Of a stretch of 37,364 nucleotides of DNA, positions 25,544-32,298 are shown one piece after another. The stretch's first letter is position 1; each line of letters begins with the position of its first letter. Under the pieces are notes generated by a model, which saw nothing but the letters and a program-made list of their open reading frames with translations, did no database searches and had not been told where the DNA came from. The stretch covers positions 1-37,364 of the forward strand of contig SVHC01000028.1 in assembly GCA_015056055.1 (NCBI GenBank), in the 5' to 3' direction. Position numbers and translations under genes: made by a program. The DNA comes from Clostridiales bacterium (lineage in GTDB: Bacteria > Bacillota > Clostridia > Christensenellales > Aristaeellaceae).

Positions 25544-26515
25544 CTACATAAAATCAAAGATATTCAGCTGCGTTCCCTTGGCAAGTTCCCAGTTGCGGCT
25601 GGCAGAAACAAAATCGAATTCATCCAGAGATTTCAGGGCAATTGCTCCGCGGGTCAGGAGACTATTGGTATTGCACTGAGCGTCAGGCGTAAATGCGTAG
25701 ACCCATTTGCAGCTCTGTGCGCGCAGAGCATCCGCTTCTCCGCGTTTAAGATCGGTATTCATAATGAATACGGCGTCCGCCAGCGAAAAGAGGAAGCGCA
25801 TGCGCGCTGCCGCGTGGCTGATGGTGAAGAGAGATTCGGGATGGGCAAGCGACAAACAAAGCGCGTCACCGCAGGCGATACGCTCGGCAAATCCGTCGCT
25901 GTAAGCTTTTTTGATCATATCTCCGGCCACAGCGCATATGATCTTGCCGCCGCATTCGGCTGCAGCTTTTTCGGCTTCGTGCATTACGCCGAGTTCGCCG
26001 CCGGTGATAATGGCATAGCCGTTTTCGACGGCTGTACAAACCAGATTGCGTATGGATTCACGCAGCGACTGCGAAAGCTTGATGCCGCTGACGCCGATAA
26101 TGGCGATGGCACGCTGCTTGAGCAGGGCAAGGTTTCCGCAGGAATAGATTACCGGCGGTGCGGAATCGGGAAGCGCGCGTTTTACATGATCGGGATACTG
26201 CGGATCGTAGTATGCGATCATCTGCACGCTTTTTTCCGTCAATCCTTCCATCATATAGGAAAGCGGCAGGATGCGTCCCAGAAGAATGCACAACCGGTAT
26301 GCGGTCATCTCATCCACTTCGGTTTGATTCGTGATGCCGCTCATATCCATTCCGATCAGATGCCCGAGGGATATAGTGTTGCTGCGCGAAACGATCTGAC
26401 GCAGTTGGTGAAATTCCAATGCGGAAAGCGGGTGCACAAGCTCCTCTCTGTCGGGCGAGAGCGCGCAGGTGAGCAGCATAGTGGCGAAAGAATCATCGCG
26501 GTGATTGATGGACAT
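25544..26515 (-). CDS. Divergent DprA/Smf-like Rossmann protein
   Basis: 323 residues. YYDPQYPDHVKRALPDSAPPVIYSCGN closely follows the entrance of DprA (YPxxL, APPVLYxxG), and AIAIIGVSG starts its Rossmann-like domain. The DprA hallmarks VGSR and SGxARGID-x2-AH are replaced by IIGVSGIKLS and ITGGELGVMHEAEKAA, so the ssDNA-binding arginine and the RecA-loading surface are probably altered. It could be a DprA paralogue, or an SLOG-type nucleotide-sensing protein. It starts 12 bp after the ppk stop and is followed by the deacetylase-like gene, not by topA or other recombination genes. Confidence 0.72.
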   Translation of the reverse strand: MSINHRDDSFATMLLTCALSPDREELVHPLSALEFHQLRQIVSRSNTISLGHLIGMDMSGITNQTEVDEMTAYRLCILLGRILPLSYMMEGLTEKSVQMIAYYDPQYPDHVKRALPDSAPPVIYSCGNLALLKQRAIAIIGVSGIKLSQSLRESIRNLVCTAVENGYAIITGGELGVMHEAEKAAAECGGKIICAVAGDMIKKAYSDGFAERIACGDALCLSLAHPESLFTISHAAARMRFLFSLADAVFIMNTDLKRGEADALRAQSCKWVYAFTPDAQCNTNSLLTRGAIALKSLDEFDFVSASRNWELAKGTQLNIFDFM

Positions 26516-26527
26516 TTGTGCACTTCC

Positions 26528-28579
26528 TTACTTGCGTTTGTTTTTCATCAGGATTTCCTGCGCGCAAACGGGATCTTCTCCCTCGGCAGGCATCAGGTGT
26601 TCGTATTTTCCGCTGGCGGTGAGTTCACAGGCTTTGCGGTTGTCTTTCCATTGAAGTTCCATAAGGTCATACAGGCGATCACGAAGCATCGGCTTTTCGA
26701 TAGGGAACATCAGCTCAACACGGCGGTCCAGATTGCGAGGCATCCAGTCAGCACTGGAAAGATAGACTTCGCGGCGACCGTCGGCATGGAAGCAGAAAAT
26801 GCGGCTGTGTTCCAGATAACGTCCCACAATGGAACGCACGCGGATATTATCGCTGATCCCCGGAATTCCGGGACGCAGGCAGCAAATTCCGCGCACAATC
26901 AGGCGGATTTTTACGCCGGCAGAGGAAGCGTCGTAGAGATGACGGATAACCTCTTCATCCACAAGAGAGTTCATCTTTGCAAAAATTTCGCCTTTGCGCC
27001 CTGCACGGGCGTTTTCGGCTTCATGGTCTATGCGCATGAGCAACTCTTCCCGCAGACGATTGGGGGCAAAAATGAGCTTTTTGAGCGTTGGCGGCTGCGA
27101 AAGACCGGTAAGCATATTGAAAAATGCGGATGCATCGTCGCACAGCACAGGATCGCAGGTGAAAAAACCGTGATCGGTATAAATGCGTGCGGTAACATCG
27201 TTATAGTTGCCGGTGCCGAGATGCAGATAGCGGCGGATGCCGTCATCTTCTTTGCGCACAACAAGGGCAATTTTGGAATGCGTTTTCAGTTTGGCAATGC
27301 CGTAAATTACATGCGCCCCTGCACGTTCCAGGCGACGTCCCCAGTGAATGTTGTTTTCTTCGTCAAAACGGGCTTTCAGTTCAAGCAGAACTGTGACCTG
27401 CTTTCCGGCATCTGCCGCTTCCATAAGTGCCTGCACGATGGGGGAATCACCGCTGACGCGATAAAGGGTCTGCTTGATTGCGAGTACATTTTTGTCCCGC
27501 GCGGCAAGGCGGATAAAGTTTACAACGGGATCGAAACTGTCATAGGGGTGGTAAAGCATCACATCCGTGCGGCGGATATGGGAAAAGAGGCTTTCGTCGT
27601 CATCAAGCTGAAGTTCGCGCGGTTTATAAGGCGGATACTTGAAAGCCTCAAAACCGGAAAGCGGATAAATCTGCTTCATCAGGAAATCCAGATTGATAGG
27701 GCCGTTAATCGGGTATGCGTCACCGGCTTCCAGCTCCAGCGCATCTTCGAGTACGGTAACAAGGCGGGAATCGGCACGCTGATCGATTTCGAGGCGCACG
27801 GCGTTTCCCCAGCGCCGCTTTTTAAGCTGCTTTTCAATTTCCTGCAGAAGATCAACTGCATCGTCTTCGTCGATAGAAAGATCTGCATTGCGCGTGATGC
27901 GATAGGCGTGACAGCACAATACCTTTTGCCCCACAAAAAGCTTATCGATTTTGAGGGCAATTGCGTCTTCCAGGAGCATAAAGTCCATGCCGGTTTCAGA
28001 CGGTAAACGAATCAGGCGTTCGAGACCGGAAGGTACCTGCACCGTGGCGAAAATCGGCTCGTCGCCGTTTTCATTTTCCAGCAGAAGTCCAAGATTGAGG
28101 GAACGATTGTAAATCAGCGGAAAGGGACGGGCTGCGTCTACTGCCATAGGAGTGAGAACAGGATAGATGCTTGCGTCAAAATAAACGTCCAGAAATGCAG
28201 CCTGTTCTGCGGTGAGGTCTTTGGAGTCAACCAGACGAATTCCGTTTTTATACAGTTCGGGCAGGATACAGCTGCGCAGCACATCATACATGGTGCGCAT
28301 CATGACGCGAACACGTGCTGTTATGGCGGAAATCTGCTCCAGCGGATTAAGTCCGGCAGCATCCAGTCCCATATATCCTGCATCGATCTGGTCCCAGATG
28401 GATGCGACACGAATCATAAAAAATTCATCCAGATTGGAGGCTGCGATAGAAAGGAATTTCATTCGTTCAAACACAGGATTGGTATCGGTAACGGCCTCGT
28501 CAATAACACGCTGGTTGAATTCCAACCAGCTGAGTTCACGGCCGATAAAGTGCGCCGGAGAATAGTTTTTTTCGTTCAT
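26528..28579 (-). CDS. ppk1: Polyphosphate kinase 1
   Basis: 683 residues, normal PPK1 length. The N-terminus has FIGRELSWLEFNQRV and SNLDEFFMIRVA. The catalytic histidines are in KLKTHSKIALV (His434) and YLEHSRIF (His591), matching E. coli His435 and His592, in the two phospholipase-D-like C-terminal domains. It makes polyphosphate reversibly from ATP, linked to stress survival and sporulation. The start is the ATG after CAGGAGCAACAC; upstream in-frame sequence is low-complexity hydrophobic and runs across the promoter, so it is excluded. Confidence 0.97.
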   Translation of the reverse strand: MNEKNYSPAHFIGRELSWLEFNQRVIDEAVTDTNPVFERMKFLSIAASNLDEFFMIRVASIWDQIDAGYMGLDAAGLNPLEQISAITARVRVMMRTMYDVLRSCILPELYKNGIRLVDSKDLTAEQAAFLDVYFDASIYPVLTPMAVDAARPFPLIYNRSLNLGLLLENENGDEPIFATVQVPSGLERLIRLPSETGMDFMLLEDAIALKIDKLFVGQKVLCCHAYRITRNADLSIDEDDAVDLLQEIEKQLKKRRWGNAVRLEIDQRADSRLVTVLEDALELEAGDAYPINGPINLDFLMKQIYPLSGFEAFKYPPYKPRELQLDDDESLFSHIRRTDVMLYHPYDSFDPVVNFIRLAARDKNVLAIKQTLYRVSGDSPIVQALMEAADAGKQVTVLLELKARFDEENNIHWGRRLERAGAHVIYGIAKLKTHSKIALVVRKEDDGIRRYLHLGTGNYNDVTARIYTDHGFFTCDPVLCDDASAFFNMLTGLSQPPTLKKLIFAPNRLREELLMRIDHEAENARAGRKGEIFAKMNSLVDEEVIRHLYDASSAGVKIRLIVRGICCLRPGIPGISDNIRVRSIVGRYLEHSRIFCFHADGRREVYLSSADWMPRNLDRRVELMFPIEKPMLRDRLYDLMELQWKDNRKACELTASGKYEHLMPAEGEDPVCAQEILMKNKRK

Positions 28580-28596
28580 GTGTTGCTCCTGTTTCG

Positions 28597-28613
28597 GCTG
28601 TCTATAAGACAGC
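28597..28613. promoter_or_regulatory. Small palindrome in the ppk1 leader
   Basis: GCTGTCT-ATA-AGACAGC, a perfect 7-bp inverted repeat about 20 bases before the ppk1 start codon. It may be an operator or an RNA hairpin near the ribosome binding site. The role is inferred. Confidence 0.45.
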
Positions 28614-28661
28614 ACACGGCGTTTCGCGTACGCGAGAAAAGCGCACGGAGAGTTCTTATAT

Positions 28662-28690
28662 ATTATACACGAAAAAAGAAGCAAGAACAA
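28662..28690 (-). promoter_or_regulatory. ppk1 promoter
   Basis: Minus strand: TTGTTC (28685-28690), 17 bases, TATAAT (28662-28667). This gives a leader of roughly 75 bases before the ppk1 ATG, containing the 28597-28613 palindrome. Confidence 0.7.
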
Positions 28691-28847
28691 CCTGAGAAAA
28701 TGGCTTTTGAAGAATTTCTGCACAAAACTGTGCGATAAAATGACTGAGAGCTTCAAGAAGAAACACGGTAGTATGTGTAAACATCCCAATGAATGGAGCG
28801 GGATAGAATATGTTTTGCTGAAAATGACGGCAATTTGCTATTTTCGC

Positions 28848-28876
28848 TTGACGCGATATGCTGAATTTGGTACAAT
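28848..28876 (+). promoter_or_regulatory. Strong promoter with a long leader
   Basis: TTGACG (28848-28853), a 17-base spacer and TACAAT (28871-28876). It points rightwards, 333 bases before the membrane protein gene at 29209. Confidence 0.75.
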
Positions 28877-29208
28877 ACTATACAGAGTTAGTGTGATAAT
28901 AAGGAGGGTCGAAAGGTCCGCGGGCTTGCCGGTTGCAGGTCGCACCGCAATGGAAAACAGGATAATGCGGCAGTATCCGGAAGAAATTTTGCGATATGGA
29001 GCCGCAATGGGGGAATGTGGAGGTCATGTGTTGTTTTGCTTTAAAATGACACAATGATGACACAGATTCTTTCATCTTGCTTTATAATTGCTGTGTATAA
29101 TAAAGGCAAGAGCTCTTTGTAATGAGAGTAGAGGTTCCCGTGATGCAAAGTGATGTCTGTGAGCTGCTATGTATCTGAATGGTTTGATTCGATGGGAGGA
29201 AATGTGAC
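28877..29208 (+). other. Long untranslated leader or small transcript, no assigned gene
   Basis: About 330 bases after a good promoter. It contains a Shine-Dalgarno-like AAGGAGG at about 28902-28908 with no ATG, GTG or TTG at proper distance. A 35-codon frame from an ATG at about 28950 lacks a binding site, and a tiny ATG frame of 7 codons follows GTGGAGGTC. A perfect TATAAT at 29096-29101 has no good -35. CCGCAATGG occurs twice. I do not recognise a riboswitch, RNase P, 6S or SRP RNA. It could be a regulatory leader, a small RNA or decayed coding sequence. Confidence 0.4.
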
Positions 29209-29817
29209 ATGAGTAAAGCTAAGTTTCAATTCGCTCGTCCCCGTATGCTGGATATGCTGTGCGCAGTTCTGCTGATCGTTATGATCTGCCTGCAGTTTAC
29301 CCCCTTCTGGTCCTATTATAGCTTCACCGATGATAAGGGCAAGGAAAAGGGTTCTATCGTTGAGTTTGAAGGTTCTGAGCTCATCACCCGCTGCATCAGT
29401 GAGTACGTTTGGCTGCCCACTTCCTATGCAGGTCTGAAGAATGCTATCAATGAGAAGCTGACCGAGCAGTTCCCCGAACTGATTCCGGAAGGCAAAGATA
29501 TGGTTGAAGCAAACATCAACGCACACGTTGGTTATTCCATCGCCATTCTGGCTGCTTCCCTCGTTGGTACCGCTCTCTTCCTCGTTAAGATGAGCAAGTC
29601 CAAGGTCAGCCTGCTGGCTATCATCGCTGGTCTTCTGACCGTCGTTGGTTACCTGCATGACTATGTTCTGCGTGTTGGTGAGACCACTGCATGGACCATC
29701 AACTTCGTTCTTGGTTTTGTAATCCTTGCTGCAGGCGTTTTCGCTGCTATCAAGTACAAGACTTGGGATCCCCGCACCTGGGAGAAGAAGCAGGGTGGCG
29801 GCGGAGTTATGTCCTAA
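29209..29817 (+). CDS. Hypothetical four-helix membrane protein
   Basis: 202 residues, not recognised. Helix 1 is at about 13-32, followed by an extracellular or lumenal segment of about 70 residues with many charged residues. Three helices follow (about 106-124, 132-150 and 160-180). The tail is TWDPRTWEKKQGGGG. The start ATG follows GGGAGGAAATGTGAC. Codon use is strongly biased towards the preferred set seen in the E1 and ribosomal genes, which suggests high expression. It stands alone between ppk1 and the integrated element, with its own promoter region and terminator. Confidence 0.85.
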   Translation: MSKAKFQFARPRMLDMLCAVLLIVMICLQFTPFWSYYSFTDDKGKEKGSIVEFEGSELITRCISEYVWLPTSYAGLKNAINEKLTEQFPELIPEGKDMVEANINAHVGYSIAILAASLVGTALFLVKMSKSKVSLLAIIAGLLTVVGYLHDYVLRVGETTAWTINFVLGFVILAAGVFAAIKYKTWDPRTWEKKQGGGGVMS

Positions 29818-29942
29818 GCTATTGCATGCGGCCAATCATCACAGAAGAATGAATCACGGCGAAGCAAAAATAAACGGAACCTCGGACAAAGCCCATGTGT
29901 CAACAGCTCTGATGCAAGGCGGCTTATAAGCCCGAATAAATT

Positions 29943-29976
29943 ACCGGCAGGATCGAAAGATTCTGCCGGTTTTTTG
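29943..29976 (+). terminator. Terminator after the membrane protein gene
   Basis: ACCGGCAGGATC-GAAA-GATTCTGCCGGT followed by TTTTTT: a 12-bp stem with one G:U pair. It lies 125 bases beyond the stop codon; nothing else is seen in that gap. Confidence 0.9.
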
Positions 29977-30073
29977 TAATCAGAGTGAAGAATATAGCCG
30001 GTGTTTTCTGCGGCGGGTACAGATATGTTATCGCCTGTAAATGATGTGTATGGCATGAAACCATTTGGCTAAG

Positions 30074-30181
30074 ATAGCATTTAGGGGCTCATGGCATTCA
30101 GGGGGCTCTATGGCATTTAGAGGGCTTATGGCATCTGGGAGGCAGATGGCATTTAGGGGGCTCATGGCATCTGGGAGGCCG
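30074..30181 (+). repeat. Tandem array of 17-19-bp units based on the tRNA-Ala anticodon loop
   Basis: Six head-to-tail units start at 30074, 30091, 30110, 30128, 30146 and 30164 and run straight into the tRNA 3' half at 30182. Five begin with ATGGCAT (the first has ATAGCAT). ATGGCAT is exactly the 7-base anticodon loop (anticodon GGC) of the adjoining tRNA fragment. The next bases vary: TCAGG, TTAGA, CTGGG, TTAGG, CTGGG, against TCAAG in the tRNA, and then an RGG-x3 block. Units are mostly 18 bp, so a frame stays open by chance. No start or binding site supports translation. Confidence 0.85.
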
Positions 30182-30222
30182 ATGGCATTCAAGAGGTCAG
30201 CGGTTCGATCCCGCTTATCTCC
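30180..30222 (+). other. Left attachment site (attL-like), 43-bp direct repeat
   Basis: This 43-bp sequence recurs at 33452-33494 with a single change (C30212 versus T33484). It spans the anticodon loop to the acceptor stem of tRNA-Ala. Direct repeats of a tRNA 3' half that bracket a tyrosine recombinase gene are typical integration scars. Confidence 0.88.
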
Positions 30223-30226
30223 ACCA
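30182..30226 (+). pseudogene. 3' half of a tRNA-Ala(GGC) gene
   Basis: Anticodon loop ATGGCAT, 3' anticodon strand TCAAG, variable AGGTC, T-arm AGCGG-TTCGATC-CCGCT, acceptor strand TATCTCC, discriminator A and encoded CCA (30224-30226). The 5' half (acceptor strand, D-arm, 5' anticodon strand) is missing upstream, where the tandem units lie instead. It cannot make a tRNA by itself. An intact Ala(GGC) gene must be elsewhere if that tRNA is used. Confidence 0.85.
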
Positions 30227-30230
30227 AAAA

Positions 30231-30264
30231 GACCTGAAATCGTAAGATTTCAGGTCTTTTTTTC
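30231..30264 (+). terminator. tRNA terminator next to the left attachment site
   Basis: A perfect 11-bp stem GACCTGAAATC / GATTTCAGGTC with a GTAA loop, then eight T. It lies 4 bases after the tRNA CCA, so it looks like the original tRNA gene terminator. Confidence 0.92.
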
Positions 30265-30312
30265 GTCTGAAATCTGCCATTTTTGTCCATTCTGTGTGAT
30301 TTTTTCCAAGAG

Positions 30313-30366
30313 CCGCGGAACACTTGCACTCCGCGGAACTTTTAGTACCAGAATTAGTACCAGAAT
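30313..30366 (+). repeat. Arm-type repeat cluster, left copy
   Basis: CCGCGGAAC occurs twice, 18 bp apart (30313 and 30331), followed by two GTACCAGAAT words separated by TA (30345-30366). The same arrangement recurs at 32203-32263 and 33286-33340 in the same orientation. Its distance from the att core (about 120 bp) suits an integrase arm site. Confidence 0.75.
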
Positions 30367-30397
30367 GACCCTGTCACATAATGGACGGATTATCATG

Positions 30398-30946
30398 TTA
30401 TCCAACGTTCGGGAACTTGATGACCCTGCAGGAAGGTTCATCCGGACCGTCCGGGTCGCTGTGGCCTGTTGGAAAGGCTTTGCTGAACCGGTCAACGGCA
30501 TCCATCCGAATACTTTCCTGAACGTGTAAGTAGTGCTGCGTCATGCTCACATCGGCATGTCCCACGATACTCTGGATGGTAGAGAGGTCTACGCCCAGCG
30601 CCTGCATCTGGCTGACATAGGTGTGTCGACAGGAGTGAGGTGTCAGCAGTCTCACCTCAGGTATGGCTTCCAGTGCTTTGCGGAACTGATCCCGGAAGTA
30701 GGTGGGGTTGCAGGGCTGATCTACCTTGCGGGCTTCCCAGATGTACTTCCTGTCCGTCTCCCGTAATGCCACCGCGCAGTACCGCAGACTTTTGGGAACC
30801 GGGATATTCCGGTAACTGTCGCGGGATTTTGGAACGCCGATGGTGGCAGTCCCTTTCTGCATGTTGATGGCCTGCTCTACATGGATGACCGAGCCATCCG
30901 GTTCGATGTGGCGAGGCTCCAATGCAAGCAGCTCCTGAGATCGCAT
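30398..30946 (-). pseudogene. Tyrosine recombinase (integrase), catalytic domain only
   Basis: 182 residues of a phage-type integrase catalytic domain. MRSQELLALEP is the box I arginine region (normally preceded by TG), HSCRHTYVS is the H-x-x-R box, and GHADVSMTQHYLHV has the final His and the nucleophile Tyr. The arm-binding and core-binding N-terminal domains are gone. In the same frame a TGA lies just upstream. A ribosome binding site AAAGGAG followed by an ATG in another frame (30965) abuts the break, as if the start of a different gene was fused here. The protein is probably not functional. It sits next to the left att site, in the usual place for an integrase. Confidence 0.88.
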
Positions 30947-31093
30947 AGGTCATAGTTTCGGTCATATAGGAACTCCTTTCATGGGTAAAAATGTAGACAG
31001 ATTAAAACGGATTTTGTAGGTGTCATGGGAAAACATTCAACCACCTTTGATGTGGCTTCCGGAAACCCTTGAAATGACTGGCTTTTTGAGGGG

Positions 31094-31194
31094 TTAATTG
31101 TCTACGCTCGACCTCTTTTTTCGGGCGTAGTCGGCCTTTTGTTTGCGGTGTACTTCCGCAGCACAGTCGGGGCAGTATTTGGAATCCCAGAGTT
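31094..31194 (-). pseudogene. C-terminal fragment of a small zinc-ribbon protein
   Basis: Minus-strand reading gives LWDSKYCPDCAAEVHR, KQKADYARKKR and a stop at 31094-31096. A CxxC followed by a lysine/arginine-rich end is common in small proteins of Firmicutes mobile elements. An in-frame stop precedes it at about 31192-31194, where the Z1-like sequence of the other strand begins. It is therefore a remnant cut at a deletion junction. Confidence 0.45.
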
Positions 31195-31197
31195 ACT

Positions 31198-31767
31198 GCA
31201 ACATTGGACAAGGTCTCTGATGAGATCGTTGATTTGCTTGGCGATCCCAAAAGCAAGGAACCCTTCCAGCGCCGTGGTCTGGTTTTGGGTGATGTGCAAT
31301 CCGGAAAGACCGCCAACTATACTGCAATCAGCAACAAAGCTGCTGATACCGGATATAGGATTATTATCGTTCTGGCTGGCATGATGGAAAATCTGCGTCA
31401 GCAGACCCAGTCTCGTTTGGATGCCGAGTTCTCTGGTCGAAAGAGTGAATATTATCTGGATCCGAAAGCGGAACAGGAAATTAAGAACCTGCCGGTTGGT
31501 GTTGGCAGATACGGCGTACAGAAACGCATAGCTGCTTTTACTTCCGTCTCCAAAGATTTTGATATCAATGTTCTGAAGAGTAATGATTTGAACCTTCAGA
31601 GTGTGTCTGATCCTGTTGTTCTGGTTGTAAAAAAGAATAAGAGAATCCTGAACAATTTGATTAAATGGCTCTCTAAGAGTCGAGATGATGCCACCGGGAA
31701 AATCATGCTGCCGATGCTTCTGATTGACGACGAGGCCGATAACGCATGTTGGTTACAAGGAAATTGA
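31198..31767 (+). pseudogene. Z1-domain ATPase, N-terminal part, truncated
   Basis: About 190 residues with no proper start; a TTG at 31204 lacks a binding site. RGLVLGDVQSGKTANYTAISNKAADTGYRIIIVLAGMMENLR in outline: the Walker A is GDVQSGKT. The Walker B-like IDDEADNA comes at the end, where intact proteins continue with several hundred residues. Here the frame runs into CWLQGN and stops. Z1-domain proteins are helicase-like ATPases found with methylases, GHKL/MutL-type ATPases and PD-(D/E)XK nucleases in restriction-like systems. This copy lacks both its start and most of its length. Confidence 0.75.
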
Positions 31768-31987
31768 CCAAAAGACATTGGTAATCGTATCCGATAAGGA
31801 ACCAGAATTACTTCCGTCTTCGAAGTCAATTGTTGTGACTAAAGGCCGCCGCGTGGATGGGCGCTGGGCGCTTTCCTTTGCGCTTATGCGCATTGAACAG
31901 GATAGTGTTTTTGCTGTCCCGAAAACTAAATCCAAGCAATCAACTAATAGGTTCCCGAACCAACTTTGGGACTATGCAGAAGCATGA
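31745..31987 (+). pseudogene. Fragment of a second gene, possibly PD-(D/E)XK-motif (DUF4420-like) protein
   Basis: After the end of the Z1 similarity, a frame one step away reads VGYKEIDQKTLVIVSDKEPE, then GRRVDGRWALSFALMRIEQDSVFAV, and ends PKTKSK...WDYAEA. The middle resembles the N-terminal part of PD-(D/E)XK-motif proteins that often follow Z1 genes. No start signal exists, and the part after VFAV looks unrelated, suggesting another junction. The identification is tentative. Confidence 0.35.
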
Positions 31988-32066
31988 TATGGTGGTGGAG
32001 TTTAGGAATACGGAATAGAGTGAACATGGTAAGCGAAATCAATGCTAATAGAGGTCAGAACATAGA

Positions 32067-32115
32067 AAAACTGGCAGTTACCAACCATTAAAAGCTTGGC
32101 AACTGCCGGTTTTTA
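32067..32115 (+). terminator. Terminator inside the element
   Basis: ACTGGCAGTT-A-CCAA pairs with TTGG-C-AACTGCCGGT around a short loop, then TTTTT. It probably ended the lost restriction-like operon. Nothing else was found between 31988 and 32200. Confidence 0.85.
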
Positions 32116-32202
32116 TTATGAGGTTAGCGGTTAATTTTGCTTTGTGCGCATATTTATGCAACGAAAAAAACTGGTGTTTTCAATGGTTTGCAGCGTTTTT
32201 GT

Positions 32203-32263
32203 GCGGAACAATGCTTTCACGCGGAACTTTTATACTGGAGTTATACCAGAATAGTACCAGAAT
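32203..32263 (+). repeat. Arm-type repeat cluster, middle copy
   Basis: GCGGAAC occurs at 32203 and 32221 (18 bp apart, as in the left copy), then a degenerate TACTGGAG, TACCAGAAT (32244-32252) and GTACCAGAAT (32254-32263). GTTCCGC follows in inverted orientation at about 32271-32277. It lies just beyond the end of the Fic gene, so Fic is bracketed by two of the three clusters. Confidence 0.7.
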
Positions 32264-32298
32264 TGGAAAAGTTCCGCAGAAACACAAAGGTTCCGCGC

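Noticed and set aside
25490-28006. Long plus-strand frame of 838 codons opposite ppk1, the DprA-like gene and the deacetylase-like gene
   Set aside because: It spans three genuine minus-strand genes and their junctions, lacks a binding site and shows no family motif.
28707-29057. 116-codon plus-strand frame between ppk1 and the membrane protein
   Set aside because: The 28848-28876 promoter lies inside it; there is no binding site for its start and no recognisable similarity.
28877-29060. Known structured RNA (RNase P, 6S, SRP RNA or a riboswitch)
   Set aside because: I compared the visible conserved blocks of these classes from memory and none fits; left as an unassigned leader.
30074-30181. 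CRISPR array
   Set aside because: Units are directly adjacent with no spacers, are only 17-19 bp and no cas gene is near.
30065-30529. Open frame translating the tandem units as repeated MAFRGLMASGR
   Set aside because: It stays open only because most units are 18 bp; it has a TTG start without a binding site and then reads through the tRNA fragment and terminator.
32040-32060. A third att core near the middle arm-type cluster
   Set aside because: Only AGAGGTCAG (9 bp) matches the 43-bp core, which is too little to claim.
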